Source: Rhinopomastus cyanomelas
Taxonomy: Eukaryota; Chordata; Aves; Bucerotiformes; Rhinopomastidae
Length of the DNA stretch: 64,000 bases
Direction: 5' to 3'
Assembly: GCA_013400115.1 (NCBI GenBank)
Contig: VXBP01000332.1
Span: 1-64,000, forward strand
A program made the translations under genes and the position numbers. This document shows positions 25,501-36,863 of this stretch, piece by piece (the stretch's first letter is position 1; the number at the start of each line of letters is the position of its first letter). The notes under the pieces were generated by a model. The model was given only the letters and a program-made list of their open reading frames with translations. It was not told where the DNA came from and made no database searches.

Positions 25501-28500
25501 TTAGATGTTTCCCTTTCCTAGCATGAACTTCAAGCCTGGATATATAAATTTTATACCAAGCAAAGTCAGGTGTGCCCTTCGCAGGATCTCACATCATCAC
25601 TAAAAATTAAGTCTGCTCCTGCTTAACCAGGATTTTTACATTTCTGCATCAAATCCAACAACAAGGCCAAGCAGGAGGTGGAGAATATGTAACTGCAATT
25701 CTGTTCATACGAAAACTAACTTAATCCCCCAAAACCTACCACATCTCAGGTCAGATGTGTCTGTGGTCACAGATTTGGAGTATCAGACCTGTGTCCAAAT
25801 ACAGCAATGAGAACCACAAAATCACCAGGGCTGGAAAAGTCCTTCAAGATCATCAAGTCTAGCCACCCACCCTGCAATCCCAACCACTAAAACATCTCCT
25901 GAAACACCATGTCCACCTGTTCTTGCACACCTCCAGGGACGGTGCTTCCACCCCGCTCCCTAGGCAGCCGATTGAAGGGCTTCACCTGTCTTCCTGTGAG
26001 GAAGTTTTTCCTTATCACAGACTCATAGAATCATTAGGGATTGGAAGAGACCTTGAAAAATGATCTAGTCCAATCCCCCTGCCACAGCAGGACCGTGTTT
26101 GTTTGGAGTGGTTTTGTGCACCGTGGTTTTGTTTGGATCCCTTCTCAAGCCATGGGTTACACACACGAATACAGGCAGAAGTTACATCCAATCTGAACCT
26201 CCTTTGGAGTGAGGGAGGGAAGGAGCTGTTCCGTTCAGCAAAACCCACAAGACCCCTCTTGTCCTCCATAGTTACAGACCAGGTGATAACTCCTTAACCC
26301 CTGCTAAGTGCCACAGAAAATAGCACCCAGATTCCCCACACTGTGTCAGGGGAAGTGCAAGTTGTTTTCCAGCAACTCTTCTGTATTAATTGTACTGTCA
26401 CAAGCTGTACTAATTAGTCTGGTGTGAAAGCAGAAGGCCAGTGTTCAGCAGCTGCTGCTAACACGTAAAACACCTGCCACGTTCTCTTCGCACTACGTCA
26501 AAACCTGCCTTCTTGTCCTCTCTTCTCTTGGTGGCCAGAACACACCAGACAAGAGGCACAGTGAGGCGCCTCTTCTGTGCATTCCCTAAAGAACCACAAA
26601 GGATTCCAACACCAAATCCCTCCCCACTGCAGAATAACACACTTTAAAGAGTTTTCTTATTTACATTATTCATCCTGAAAACTACTAATTTCACAGTGAA
26701 GTTGCAAACTGCGTCTGTATCATCGCGTCTCCCAGGCACTGCTTAAACTTCCAGCACTGGCAAGCATTTCCTAACAATTGACATTGTTCAGATTAAGAGA
26801 TCTTGAACATCTTGAGCCCAGAGAGTGGTGGTGAATGGTGCCACATCCAGCTGGCGGCCGGTCACTAGCGGTGTCCCTCAGGGATCGGTACTGGGCCCCA
26901 TCCTCTTTAACATCTTCATAGATGATCTGGATGAGGGCATTGAGTCAGTCATCAGCAAGTTTGCAGATGACACAAAGCTGGGGGCTGATGTGGCTGGGTT
27001 GGAGGGCAGAAGGGCTCTGCAGCGGGACCTTGACCGCCTGGACAGATGGGCAGAGTCCAACGGGATGGCGTTCAAGAAGTCCCAGTGCCGGGTGCTGCAC
27101 TTTGGCCACAACAATCCCATGCAGAGCTACAGGCTGGGGTCGGAGTGGCTGGAGAGCAGCCAAACAGAAAGGGACCTGGGGGTGCTGATCGATACCCGCC
27201 TGAACATGAGCCAGCAGTGTGNGCAGGATTGGACGTGGCACTTGGTGCCATGGTCTAGCCTTGAGCTCTGTGGTGACAGGTTGGACTTGATGATCTATGA
27301 GGTCTCTTCCGACCTTGATAATACTGTGATACTGTGATACTGTGATCTTTTCCACTTGGCTTTTTTGGAATGTACATTTTAGGAATGTACAGCAGAGCAG
27401 GGACCTGCTACTAAGGTCAAACACAGTTAACTGGGAAGACAAGAGGCTGAGTGTTCCCCTTTGTCCTTTCTTTTCCTCCTACAAAAATCCCACTCGTGAC
27501 CACAAACCATTGACTTGCTCCAGATTTATTTCTTTAATTAGTTTTTCAAGGCCACAAATAGAGTCACGTCTGTTTTAAACTTTGCAAACAGTACCCAAGG
27601 GCTCTGAATTCAGGATTACAGTTTGCAACTGCCTTTCACAACGTGCAGGTACGGAAAGCGAAGTTGGTTTGCAGTGTGCTTAGAACTGAAACTCACGCCA
27701 GTGCTGCTAGAGGAGCAGGGGGAGAGCTCACACGGCAGCAGGCCACTGGAGCCACACAAAGAAACAAGGTGGCGTCGCCTCTTCCCAGAATGTGGCTTCT
27801 CCACTGCGTTCCTACCAGGTTTTAATACGAGTCTTGTTTAAAGCCAGGCACTTGCAGCATATTTAGAGGTAAAGGGTGTCTTCTGTGAGTGTGTTAGTGA
27901 AACACTCGCCGACTGCTGGCTGAGCTCATTCAAATATGTCCAATTTAAAAGCACCACCTCAGTCGCCCATCCTGAGGGCTTCCTCTCACCCTGTAAGGAG
28001 CCCACTACAATTCAACTTCTAACACCTACAGCTACCAGTCACTACATTCTTCTGAGGGAAATTGTTTGCAGAAACCATGTATGTGGGCAGTCTCAGATCA
28101 AAACAGGTGGATTTTTGTCCTTGTCTGTAGGAGCCTAAAAACAGAAGGAACAAACTACAGGTGCAGGAGTAATGCCAGCAGTAAATTGAAGGGAAACATG
28201 TAGTCACCTGCCACAAAGTGACAGTGATGTTCGAGATTCTGACCGCAGGTGAAGTTTGCTGGTGACGGTATGAAAGGAAAGCGTTCATCTGTAACACCAG
28301 GAAACTCTCGGCTAGGCTCACAGACTCTTCACTAAGAACGGCTTTCACCTTGTGTCTGCCTCTCACACTCTAAAAGGGGATCCACGCTGAACTTCTGGCA
28401 CCACGGAGAGAAGAAACTTTCCCTTTACAGCACAACTACCTTTCCAATAAGTCCGATGACTAGCACCAAGTTATTAATAGCCAAACTATCAGTTGGTCAG

Positions 28501-31500
28501 GAAACTCAACCTCATCTAAATTCTATTATCCCAGCATTTCTCTGTGCCTGGTGGCAACCCATAGCCCATGGCAGAGCTGCAGGCAGCTGCATCTGATTTT
28601 GAAACTCTCAGCTTCACATATCACAGTAGCTTTGCAGTTTAACAGCAGGAACTGACACTGTCAGAGATGGATGTTCAGATCTTCAACCCAACGGTGTTTA
28701 TCGCGTCCATTCCCCTAAAGGCAAGGTAGTCACCTGGTTTCAGAGGGCAGGTCGTGCTTCATTTGAACATGAAAGCAGACACTGGGATGAGGCAGCTTGT
28801 TCTAAATGTGTGTCAGTCCTTACTCACTCCCTCTTCCTAATCACAGCAGCAGAGATTTTGGCAACACTGGAACTAGTGGCAAAGTAGAAACTGCTGCAGA
28901 AGTACAAGCAGGATGGCCTGCCTGACACTGTGGACATTCCACAGACACCATAAACCACAGAAATTCCCGCTTTAAGCAGAAAATCACTACACAACATCAG
29001 CGTGGAATTTACAAAGAAACATGCTGATGAACAGCAGCCCAACTGCTTTGCACTGGCTCAGTTTTTTCTTAAGGAAATTGATCATAAGAAGAGTGTCTCT
29101 CCTCAGAATTATGCAACTTCAAAGGCCACTCCTGAAGATGGATTCTTCTGACTCATTTCAGATGATCCAATGCAATACAAATCCACTTCTTTCACATAAA
29201 ATCACAAGATCTGACTCCATGCAAAAAAGGCACCAACTTTCATGTGGCAGCTTTGAGCAGTAACTCTGGATGGTTTCACAGGACATCTGACTCAATAGCC
29301 TTAGAACATGTTTAAGACCTGCCTGGATGTGTTCCTGTGTGACTTGGTCTAGGGGATCCTGCTCTGGCAGGGGGATTGGACTGGATGATCTTCCGAGGTC
29401 CCTTCCAATCCCTGGTGATTCTGTGATTCTCTGTAAATCTCTGAGCAGCCATTTTCAGCAGTAAGAGCTTGAGGCCACTGTGGCTGTTCTGATGTCAAGA
29501 GATTTCACTTGAAGTGCATAAAGCCTCTTCAAACCTTTCAAAGTCTGTGCAGTAGGTACTATCTGCCAAAACTCACCAAACCACCGAGGAGGCAGGAGTC
29601 CTGCTCTGTCAGCCAGACTAAGCTTTTCCCTGGCAAGCTGAGCAGTGTTCTGCACTGGAGAACAGCAGAACACATTGAAAACAACCACCCCCACTGCTCC
29701 AGAGTCAAACGTCGTTCAAGCGGTGCCACTAGGAAAGAGCTCACGTGAACTACTGCCTCACTGTGAGTTTCCACTTCATCATTTAGCAGCTGATGAAAAC
29801 TGTTAGTATTTGCATGATGCTTGTAATGCCATTCATTATCTTCTCAGGAAACTCATTTTACTAAGAGAACTGTCATGGCTCTGCTGCTATTTTAGTTTTC
29901 TCCTGTCTTCTATTGCCCACTGAACCTACTTCGGATGTGCTGGACCGAGCACGAAGCCTCATGCTGCTACATTTGGGATGATGGGCAGGTGCCAGTAGCT
30001 GGGACAGTCACATGGAACAGCTCTTTTTTTAAACTCTGTCATGCTGGAATCAGACAGCAGTAACTACATCGCATTTCTGACACTATTTTCACTGCAAGAG
30101 ATGCATCAGACTCCAAGTACCAGTCTAAGGTAGAAACTCTTCACAACACGCTGTTTTTGTCACTTACCTTCACTCACTGGACTTCTTTCTGAACTGCTCA
30201 GGAAGCCCTACTGAAAATAGTATCTTCAGTCTCAATGGAGGCCCCCGTTCTAACCAAATCTCTAACTCCTGCAGTTCAACATACACAATCCTTTCGTGCT
30301 CTCACATGGACAATGATTCAACATAGCTGTAAGTTCTTCTCCATTTTAGGTTTCGTTGCTAAAATTACAATCTACAGCTATACCTAGGAAAGAAGGGAAA
30401 CCACTAATGGGTTCAGTCCTACTGGGCTGCAACATCAGAAACCTGCAAAAACACTGCACCCCCACATCTGTAAGACACATGCACAACACACACACACTCA
30501 GTATTTACCTCGTGTTCAGCAATCGTCCCCTCGCAGCACTGTCAACTCTGGGCTGCAGGCACTGCAGGTTTCCAAGTAAAGATTCCTGGTGAGAATGACT
30601 CTTCTCTCCATGTGCTCACTGGTTATCTTTCCTCCCCAGCTGACTTGGCCATATGCCTCTTCTGCTTTCCAGGACATACATGCAGCCAGGGCCAGCCACC
30701 ACGTAGGGTCCATCCCACCGAGATCTCAGCATGGCCGGCCTGTTGACGACAACCCTGTAGTCCACTTCTTCAAGAACATTGTAAGTCTCCTCTGCTTGCT
30801 ATGTACTAAAATGAAAGATTAGCTTGAGGATCCTTCAGAAACCTAACATTCACCAATTACTAACTACTTCTCTGAGCCTCATGAATAGTTTTGTCTTGGG
30901 GCAGCAGCAGCTGTGCTAAGGAATGGCTTCTGCTCCAAAACAGACCAAACACCAGTGTTTTCTAGGCAAAGCCTAAGACAGCAGAGGAGCTTCTCAGTGC
31001 AGTTATAGGCAGCAGTTAACCCTACTGACTCACAGATAATACAGAAAAGTCATAGATCATATGCAAAAGGCTTGATGATTCTCTGCACTCATTTTTGCCT
31101 TGGTTTTACAACTTCTTTGTGTTGGTTTGTAGGTCTCACCCCGCACGCCTCCCCCAATGCAAGCGAAGGTAAGTGCTTTATGGGGTTCACCCAATGTCTT
31201 TCACTGGTTAATTTCTACCAATTCCTCAGCTAACAGGATTAATTTTCATTAATTGCACTAAGTCAAACTCTGCTTTGGGAATATTTAAAGCAAGGGATGA
31301 AGACAGAAAAGCCATGGAACTCTTTCTCATGTATTTCCTGCCTTCCTGCACAACAAATGAAAGCCACTCTCTTTTGTATTCAGCTGATGTTGTGGTTGCT
31401 GTACGTAATAAACTAACACTAGGTAATGCTTTCAAACAAGCCTCACCCACCAGGAGCTGCCCTTAGGTTCAACTAAGCTCAGCTGGCTTCTGACGTCAGT

Positions 31501-34500
31501 ATGTCGCACGGTCAAACCATGGCTAGGAGCCAGTTTTATAACTATTAAGAACTTTACTAAGAATTTCCCCTCGTTTCATGGAATGACTGTGCAAGTAGCC
31601 GTTTTCCACTCCTGCCTCATTATCTGGCTCATTCTTTGTGCTGCGTTTTCATCTCCTTCTGTGTACGGGGCACCCAGATGCTGTGTTCCATAGTGATCAC
31701 CATGTCACTGTTTCTGTCTCTTTCACACACAGGGAAGAGGATTGTCCCTCACCAGATTTAGCTGGGTAGGTGACGAACGTGCTTTCAGTAACAGCCCTTT
31801 CCTTCACCAGGCCAAAGCGTATCTTGCTCCATTGCCTCAAGCTGCTGTAGCAACGTGATAATTTTGTTTTCTCTCAATTTTTTGCTGTTTTGCTTTTTCC
31901 TCTTCCACCTTCCTCCCTCCTCCCACAGCCCCTTAATCACCCACAGGTCACTGTGCTGCTTGCTCTCATCCAGCAGCTTGACAGCCTCGCAGCGGCAATT
32001 CCTTTTGCTTTAGCACGAAGGGAGCAAAGCCCACCGCAGGGCAAAGCTCTCCTCCCTTAAAGGCTCCTGGAAGACTCATCCACTACATTTTTCTTTTCCT
32101 GGGAAGGACAAAAACAGGGGGGAGGGCTGGGAGGAGATGGACGCTTATTCCACAGTTCCTTCTGCTCTTATGCAGTAAAGTCTGCCACACTAACACTGTG
32201 ACTAACTCGAGTACTTTATCCCACCTTTCCTTGCAATCCCCTCCAGAGACCAGCGAGCCACCTACACAGGTTGTAGACAAAGTTCTTCCCACAGTTATCT
32301 CACAGCTAACTTAGACTTTTCTACCACAGGTTTGCTTTATTTTAAGATTAACTGTTAAAGCCTTCAGGCCATTAAGCATTTCTTTCACTATCAGAAGAGC
32401 AAGTAGACAAATTAGTCGATGCGTTTGACATCATAGACTCGTGAAATGGAAATGCTTTCAGTTTTGTCACACAGGTTAACCTGCTGAATATCTGGGGTTT
32501 TTTTATTATTAATGTTTTACAGACTGGTCCTTCCCTCAGGTTTGAGTATATTCAGATCATTTCCTCTCAGTTGTATTCATCCTTGCTTATTACGTTAAAG
32601 ACTATTTTATTCCAGTCCCTCTACACTTTTCATTTTGATTGTGACATTTCAGTGACCACAGAGATTACGATGCACATAGGATAATCTGAACGTGATAAAT
32701 TGCAATAGCTGTGAAAATCTTTCTTTGCAGGGTGGTGAAGGACACAAGCCAGGATATGGAGGAAGTGGAAAATTCTATGAGCACAAATCTGCTCACAAGG
32801 GACATAAGGGATCCTATCATGAGGGCCAGGGCACTCTTTCCAGAATCTTTAAGCTGGTAAAGTACAATTGAATTTACTCTAAGTACAAAATTGAGTCCAG
32901 GGAAGAGAGAGGTCAACCTCTCCAGAACTGTCCATGTTTCAATCAACCACATTTTCCTAAAGCTTCTGAAGGAGCTTGATTTGCATGGATAAACCAGAAG
33001 GTTCTCTCATGACCTAGTAACTACTGACATGGTAGGAAAGCAGACAAGTCAATTACCATGAGGAGAGAAGGTAAGTCCACAAAGCCCTGCAAAAACCCCT
33101 GCAGCAGTACCTGGGTCGTTACTGAACTCACAAATTACCTGGAGCACAGAAGATGAATGAGGTGACCCAGCCTGCGGTTGTTGCTAAATTGTCTAGAATA
33201 GAAGAACAAAAGTCACCTGGCGAGCTGCAGAACAGTGTGGGGCAGTGTGGGACACACACGTGGCTGAGAAGCAACAACTTGAACAGCCTAGCTTCTGCTT
33301 GTTCCACCCCAGGAGGGAGGACTCCTGTAAGGTGTCTGTACAGGGAGCAAAGCCACAGCTGGTCAGACTGTCTCTAATCTGGCTCAGTTCACCATTCTGA
33401 ACCAAAGCACAGCCCACCAACACAGCTGGCACATGGAAACAGAACAGGAAAAGTCACTCATGAGGACTTTTCACATCCTGGGTCAGGAAAAAGACATGAA
33501 AAGCACTTCACAGCTGCGGGCAGCTTCTGTAACTGAGACTGTATTTTCTTGAAGGCAGTGAAGCAGTCACTCTTAACAAATCCCCCAGTCCCCTATTCAC
33601 ACATGAAGGCTGCCATCAGCAGCAATCTTCAACACAGACAGTCTAAAACCCCACTAGCAGAGCTCATCACCTCAGTCTCCTACTACTCTTTGCAACAGAA
33701 GACATAACAGCACCTTCACCTTCAGTAAAACATTTCCTGCTCTTACCTGGTTTAAGGTACACTCATTGCAGAGCTGCTTTTCAAACGTGATAGGGCACCA
33801 AGTGACAGCCTGAAAACCGACAGCGGGTAAAAATCCTTACACTGCAATACAAGACAGGAACGAGCTCGTCACAAGCCCACATAGAAAAATCAAACATTTA
33901 CTTTTTAACTCTCCAGGCTGTGCCCTTGTAGCTTGGTAGTGCAGCTCACACCCATCCACAATGCCACGGCTACGCGGACTATACAGCCATTTCGGTATTT
34001 CTATGTAGTCTTTGTAAAAGCTCTTTGGAAATCTAAACCACCCCGTTATAACCTCTCCCACAAATGCAATGTTTGCTTTTTTAGATAACCACCACAACGG
34101 CGTCAGCCTGGATTTGGATATATTGGATGATGAACAGAAACCAGTTCTGCTTTCCAGATTGCCTTTGTAGCATGGAACTCGGGAAGCATTTCAGGCCCCT
34201 TTGACTTGGACCCATGGTTTACAGTAGGAGACAGCAGTAGCTACTTCTTTAAATAGTTTCAGTCTTTTACAACAAGTTGTTAACTCTTTAATGAAACTTC
34301 AAAAGAAAAAAGGCAATTACTGAATGGATTACACCGATTCTTTCCCTGAAACAGCTCAGTAAAACTAAGGGGGGAGCACTTGAAGATTAAAAGAATAAAG
34401 AAAACCGAATCCCCAAGTACACACGTACTCGAGTTCAGTCATCCGCTGATTCCAGTACCAACCACCAGAGTAGCTCCCACTCGCGGTCGCGAGGGTTACA

Positions 34501-35142
34501 TTGAAGATTTGTGTGGGAAGCTGCTAAAGCCTCAGGAAAAGACACCCAAGCCAGCCTAACCTCAAGTTCTGAGCATGAAACACCAACATTTCAGCTTGAA
34601 TCATCTCTGCTGCAGGACTGCTGTAGGGCTTTACTCAGGTGCAGTTGACAGACTGCCACAAGTTAGGGGTTTGTGTTTCTTCCTGGTTTGATGACTTGTT
34701 ACTGTTTGTGGAAATAAGCTGGGTTTCAGGGTTTGGAGTTTCCTGTTTCAGCGTGTGTGTTTGTTTGTTTGTTCTGAGGTACCTACACAGTTCAGAGGTA
34801 GCCATAAAGATGAAAATTTCCAAGATAAATTGCTTTCATTAGGACGGCCTGAGAAACAACATGCACCTACAGCCAATGCGTGAGAGATTTAATGAGAGTA
34901 ATCCTAAGTGAAAAAGCAATCATCCCTTTGAAGTGAAAACCCCAGTGAGATACTAGAGGCCACTGCAACCCTTTTCATTACATAATGTTTTAAATTTTGT
35001 GGTACTACTGATTGATGGTTTTCAATTTTTAGCCTCAACTGCAGAGGACCTTTTAATTAACTTCTCTCTCCTCTTCCCTCCACAGGGAGGCTCTGGGTCC
35101 CGACCTGGATCGCGGTCTGGTTCACCAATTGCTAGGCGCTGA
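16133..35142 (+). CDS. MBP: Myelin basic protein / golli-MBP, 3' part of gene (six coding exons, introns included)
   Basis: MBP is the basic, largely unstructured protein that glues together the cytoplasmic faces of the oligodendrocyte and Schwann-cell membrane to compact myelin. Golli isoforms from an upstream promoter are found in neurons and immune cells. Joined in phase 0, the exons from the ATG at 16393 give 55+36+12+11+42+18 = 174 codons, a length I recall for chicken MBP. Landmarks are the N-terminal ASQKR, the NPVVHFFKNI core, the PRTPPP proline-rich motif and a C-terminal RPGSRSGSPIARR-type tail rich in Arg, Gly and Ser. Every junction has AG acceptors and GT donors. No counterpart of mammalian exon 2 (VPWLK...) was recognised in the 14 kb first intron. 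The golli frame continues upstream of 16133 through an acceptor, so at least one 5' exon lies further left, probably outside the window. Identity is very secure; the absence of exon 2 is from eye scanning only. Confidence 0.97.
16312..16319 (+). promoter_or_regulatory. MBP: TATA-like element of the classic MBP promoter inside golli coding sequence
   Basis: TTCAAAGA lies 74 bases upstream of the MBP ATG. As I recall, mammalian MBP uses this same non-canonical TATA-like octamer, with the start about 30 bases downstream and a 5' leader of about 50 bases. That geometry would put the start near 16345. The octamer also encodes part of the golli segment NTFKDRP, so it may be conserved for coding reasons alone. 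Confidence 0.55.
17430..17497 (-). repeat. CR1 LINE 3' scrap
   Basis: It reads TGTTGGCAGGGACCTCAGAG, ATCATCTAGGTCCAACCCCC and CTGCCATGGGCAGGGGCTCC, the reverse complement of a CR1 3' end that has lost its 8-mer tail. Confidence 0.75.
25808..26016 (-). repeat. CR1 LINE 3' fragment, older type
   Basis: It contains CACAAAATCACCAGGGCTGG, TCCAGGGACGGTGCTTCCAC and GGAAGTTTTTCCTTATC. It abuts a younger CR1 end at 26017, so the younger element inserted into or next to it. Confidence 0.87.
26017..26093 (-). repeat. CR1 LINE 3' end, young type
   Basis: It reads ATAGAATCATTAGGGATTGG, TGATCTAGTCCAATCCCCCT and GCCACAGCAGGACC. Confidence 0.88.
26815..27346 (+). repeat. CR1 LINE with readable reverse-transcriptase C-terminus, internally deleted
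   Basis: An open frame at 26825-27220 reads GVPQGSVLGPILFNIFIDDL, the FADDTKLG catalytic box (FADD form of YXDD), QRDLDRLDRWAESNGMAF and LHFGHNNPMQSYR. These are the palm/thumb part of a CR1 reverse transcriptase. After an N at 27222 the sequence jumps to the CR1 3' end (TTGGACTTGATGATCTATGA) with three ATACTGTG tail units. The rest of the RT and most of the 3' region are absent. No 5' part is present, so the copy is dead. Confidence 0.93.
29307..29433 (+). repeat. CR1 LINE 3' end, young type
   Basis: It reads CATGTTTAAGACCTGCCTGG, TGTTCCTGTGTGACTTGGTC and GGGATTGGACTGGATGATCT, ending in GTGATTCTGTGATTCTCTG. Confidence 0.9.
30673..30780 (+). CDS. MBP: MBP exon encoding the HFFKNI core
   Basis: This exon of 108 bases (36 codons, phase 0 at both ends) lies between a CTGCTTTCCAG acceptor and a GTAAGT donor. 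It encodes DIHAARASHHVGSIPPRSQH... and ends DDNPVVHFFKNI. It corresponds to mammalian MBP exon 3, which begins DSHHPART. The NPVVHFFKNIV segment is the amphipathic stretch that binds membrane lipid and is the immunodominant region in mammals. Confidence 0.96.
31133..31168 (+). CDS. MBP: MBP proline-rich micro-exon
   Basis: This exon of 36 bases encodes 12 residues, VSPRTPPPMQAK, in phase 0. The acceptor is TTGGTTTGTAG and the donor GTAAGT. The PRTPPP motif is the known SH3-ligand and Thr-phosphorylation segment of MBP. Confidence 0.95.
31733..31765 (+). CDS. MBP: MBP micro-exon GRGLSLTRFSW
   Basis: This exon of 33 bases encodes 11 residues (GRGLSLTRFSW). It lies between a CTTTCACACACAG acceptor and a GTAGGT donor, with phase 0 at both ends. 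It matches the mammalian GRGLSLSRFSW exon. Confidence 0.95.
32731..32856 (+). CDS. MBP: MBP exon (mammalian exon 6 equivalent)
   Basis: This exon of 126 bases encodes 42 residues. It starts GGEGHKPGYGGSGKFYEHKS and continues through AHKGHKGSYHEG to TLSRIFKL. The acceptor is TTTCTTTGCAG and the donor GTAAAG. The mammalian equivalent is cassette-spliced. The exon is a multiple of three here too, so skipping would keep the frame. Confidence 0.95.
35086..35142 (+). CDS. MBP: MBP last coding exon
   Basis: The acceptor CCCTCCACAG is followed by 18 codons (GGSGSRPGSRSGSPIARR) and a TGA at 35140-35142. The Arg/Gly/Ser-rich C-terminus ending ARR is diagnostic for MBP. Confidence 0.96.
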   Translation, partial: GGSGSRPGSRSGSPIARR

Positions 35143-35508
35143 AGCTCCAAGATGCCATCCAAGGATCATACATTCTGCTTCATAATGTAACTGCCTTAAA
35201 ATTAATAACTGCAAAATTGCCTAGATAGATGCAATCCATTACTTAATGCCAATTAGGTTGTGCGTGCAGTAGATCACACAAACTTCTATTGGCAATCCCT
35301 GACCAACAGTTGAATGAAAGGAACACAAAAAGTAGCTTTACTAGATGTTTTCCTCCTTTTATGTGAAGTAACAAGATCTCTGACTTTACTTATTCTTCTT
35401 CAGAATGGCCTAACTGTACGCTGGACTTCTCTTATTCTTTCTGCCAAGCACCTAATCTGAGCTCAATCAAGTACTTTGGTTTCGTTTTAGTGAATTATCA
35501 GAATTACA

Positions 35509-35514
35509 AATAAA
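35509..35514 (+). terminator. Possible proximal MBP poly(A) signal
   Basis: This AATAAA sits 370 bases after the stop codon. It could give a short 3' UTR form, but nothing in the sequence says it is used. Confidence 0.3.
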
Positions 35515-36857
35515 GAGCTAATGCCTTGGATACCGAGCACTGCTGTTAATGAATTTCTGAGACACTGCTGCTAAAAACAAAAATCCACCGTGTGCAGACG
35601 CTGGAAGGACTGTTTATCCAAATACTTTTTTGATTTGGGTTTTTTTTGTTTTGTTTTAATCTTCCTTCTCTCACTCACTGAATAATTTATTTTAATAACA
35701 GGATTAGGCAGTCATGGGAAGGTTCACCAAACATTGGGAGTTCAAGGTATGTGAAGTGTGGGAGGGGGCAGATGTTGTAGAATCAATATGATGCAGAGCA
35801 ATAGTGATAAGGAAATTCCTTCCATATCATTAATTGCTCCTTGCATACAAACCATTAGAATTAGGAGTAGATGAGGGAGAGAAAGAGGATTTCAAATTCG
35901 AGTTAGACTAATGTTAAGAAACAAGGGATATTCCCAGAGAAGAAATATCTAAGAGTGCACAAGTGACCACTGGACATCACTGGTGCTTCACAAAGATTCT
36001 GCTGCAACAAGAACTTTGCAGAACAATAAGTAAGTAAAGACATAAACAAATAAGTCTAATTTCTGATAGAGAGCCCTTCAGTACTGGTATCTCAGATAGT
36101 CCTGCACATCTCGTGTTGGAATTTCAAGTCTTTCTCTTAGTATTGCAGCAGTGTAGGCTCATCCTCTTCCCAAGTAACATCTCTGTGCATATCAAGGGCA
36201 GTGCACCAAAGCAAACTCATAGTAAACTACTGTGAGCATTTAACTGTTGTACTGTAGTTGCCTTATAGAAATAAATTGTAGCTGAGTTAGGTTTAGATAT
36301 TAATTGTTCACACATGACTAAAACGAGTGTGTGGCAATGGTGTGTCCAACCACACACAGGGAAATAAAAGGCTCTTCTGAATTGCACTGTTTTATTACTT
36401 ACACTTACCATTTCTTCAGGCTATTCACCTAAGGGTCTGATTAAATATTTATTTATTTTTTTTTTTAGTTTTAGCCTGTGCATTGTAGACTAGACCCAAT
36501 GCTTCCCAGGTTGAAACTGCATTCCTAATAAGTGTCTGGTCAAAGTTATCTATAAATATGTATGTTACTTGCATTTTACAGCTAAATCTATTGTAGGTTT
36601 AAGTCCATTTTCATTAATATGAAGCAATGAAAGATGAGAAGATAGAAAATACATAGAGACTAAAGAAAAGCAAACCACCACAATTATTAAGCACACACAC
36701 CCACGTATTACATCTTGTAGTACCCACACTGGTTGCTATGTGTATTTTTCTATTGTAGCCTCATTCAGATGTATACTCTGCAACGTAATAGTTGATTTAA
36801 TTTGAATACCTATTGTTCTTATAGGAACACAGCTTTTAAAAAAAAAATCATTATTGA

Positions 36858-36863
36858 AATAAA
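36858..36863 (+). terminator. Probable MBP poly(A) signal AATAAA
   Basis: A canonical AATAAA, followed by T/GT-containing sequence (TTGTCTTTTAC) about 40 bases downstream, gives a 3' UTR of the expected length. No competing signal lies close by downstream. Confidence 0.6.

Larger units (their letters stand above)
16558..30672 (+). other. MBP intron 1 (14 kb)
   Basis: This intron lies between the GTGAGC donor and the CTGCTTTCCAG acceptor. It contains CR1 pieces at 17430, 25808, 26017, 26815 and 29307. A small imperfect TTGTTTATTCAACCTG direct repeat sits at about 18785-18828. The rest is unique. No exon equivalent to mammalian MBP exon 2 was recognised. Confidence 0.8.

Noticed and set aside
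26825..27337. Reverse-transcriptase frame as a host gene
   Set aside because: It is a truncated CR1 copy with the CR1 3' tail attached; nothing suggests domestication.
35157..35168. ATCCAAGGATCA close to the MBP stop as an A2RE
   Set aside because: It shares only the CCAAGG core with the element; the position at 35443 fits somewhat better, and neither is convincing.
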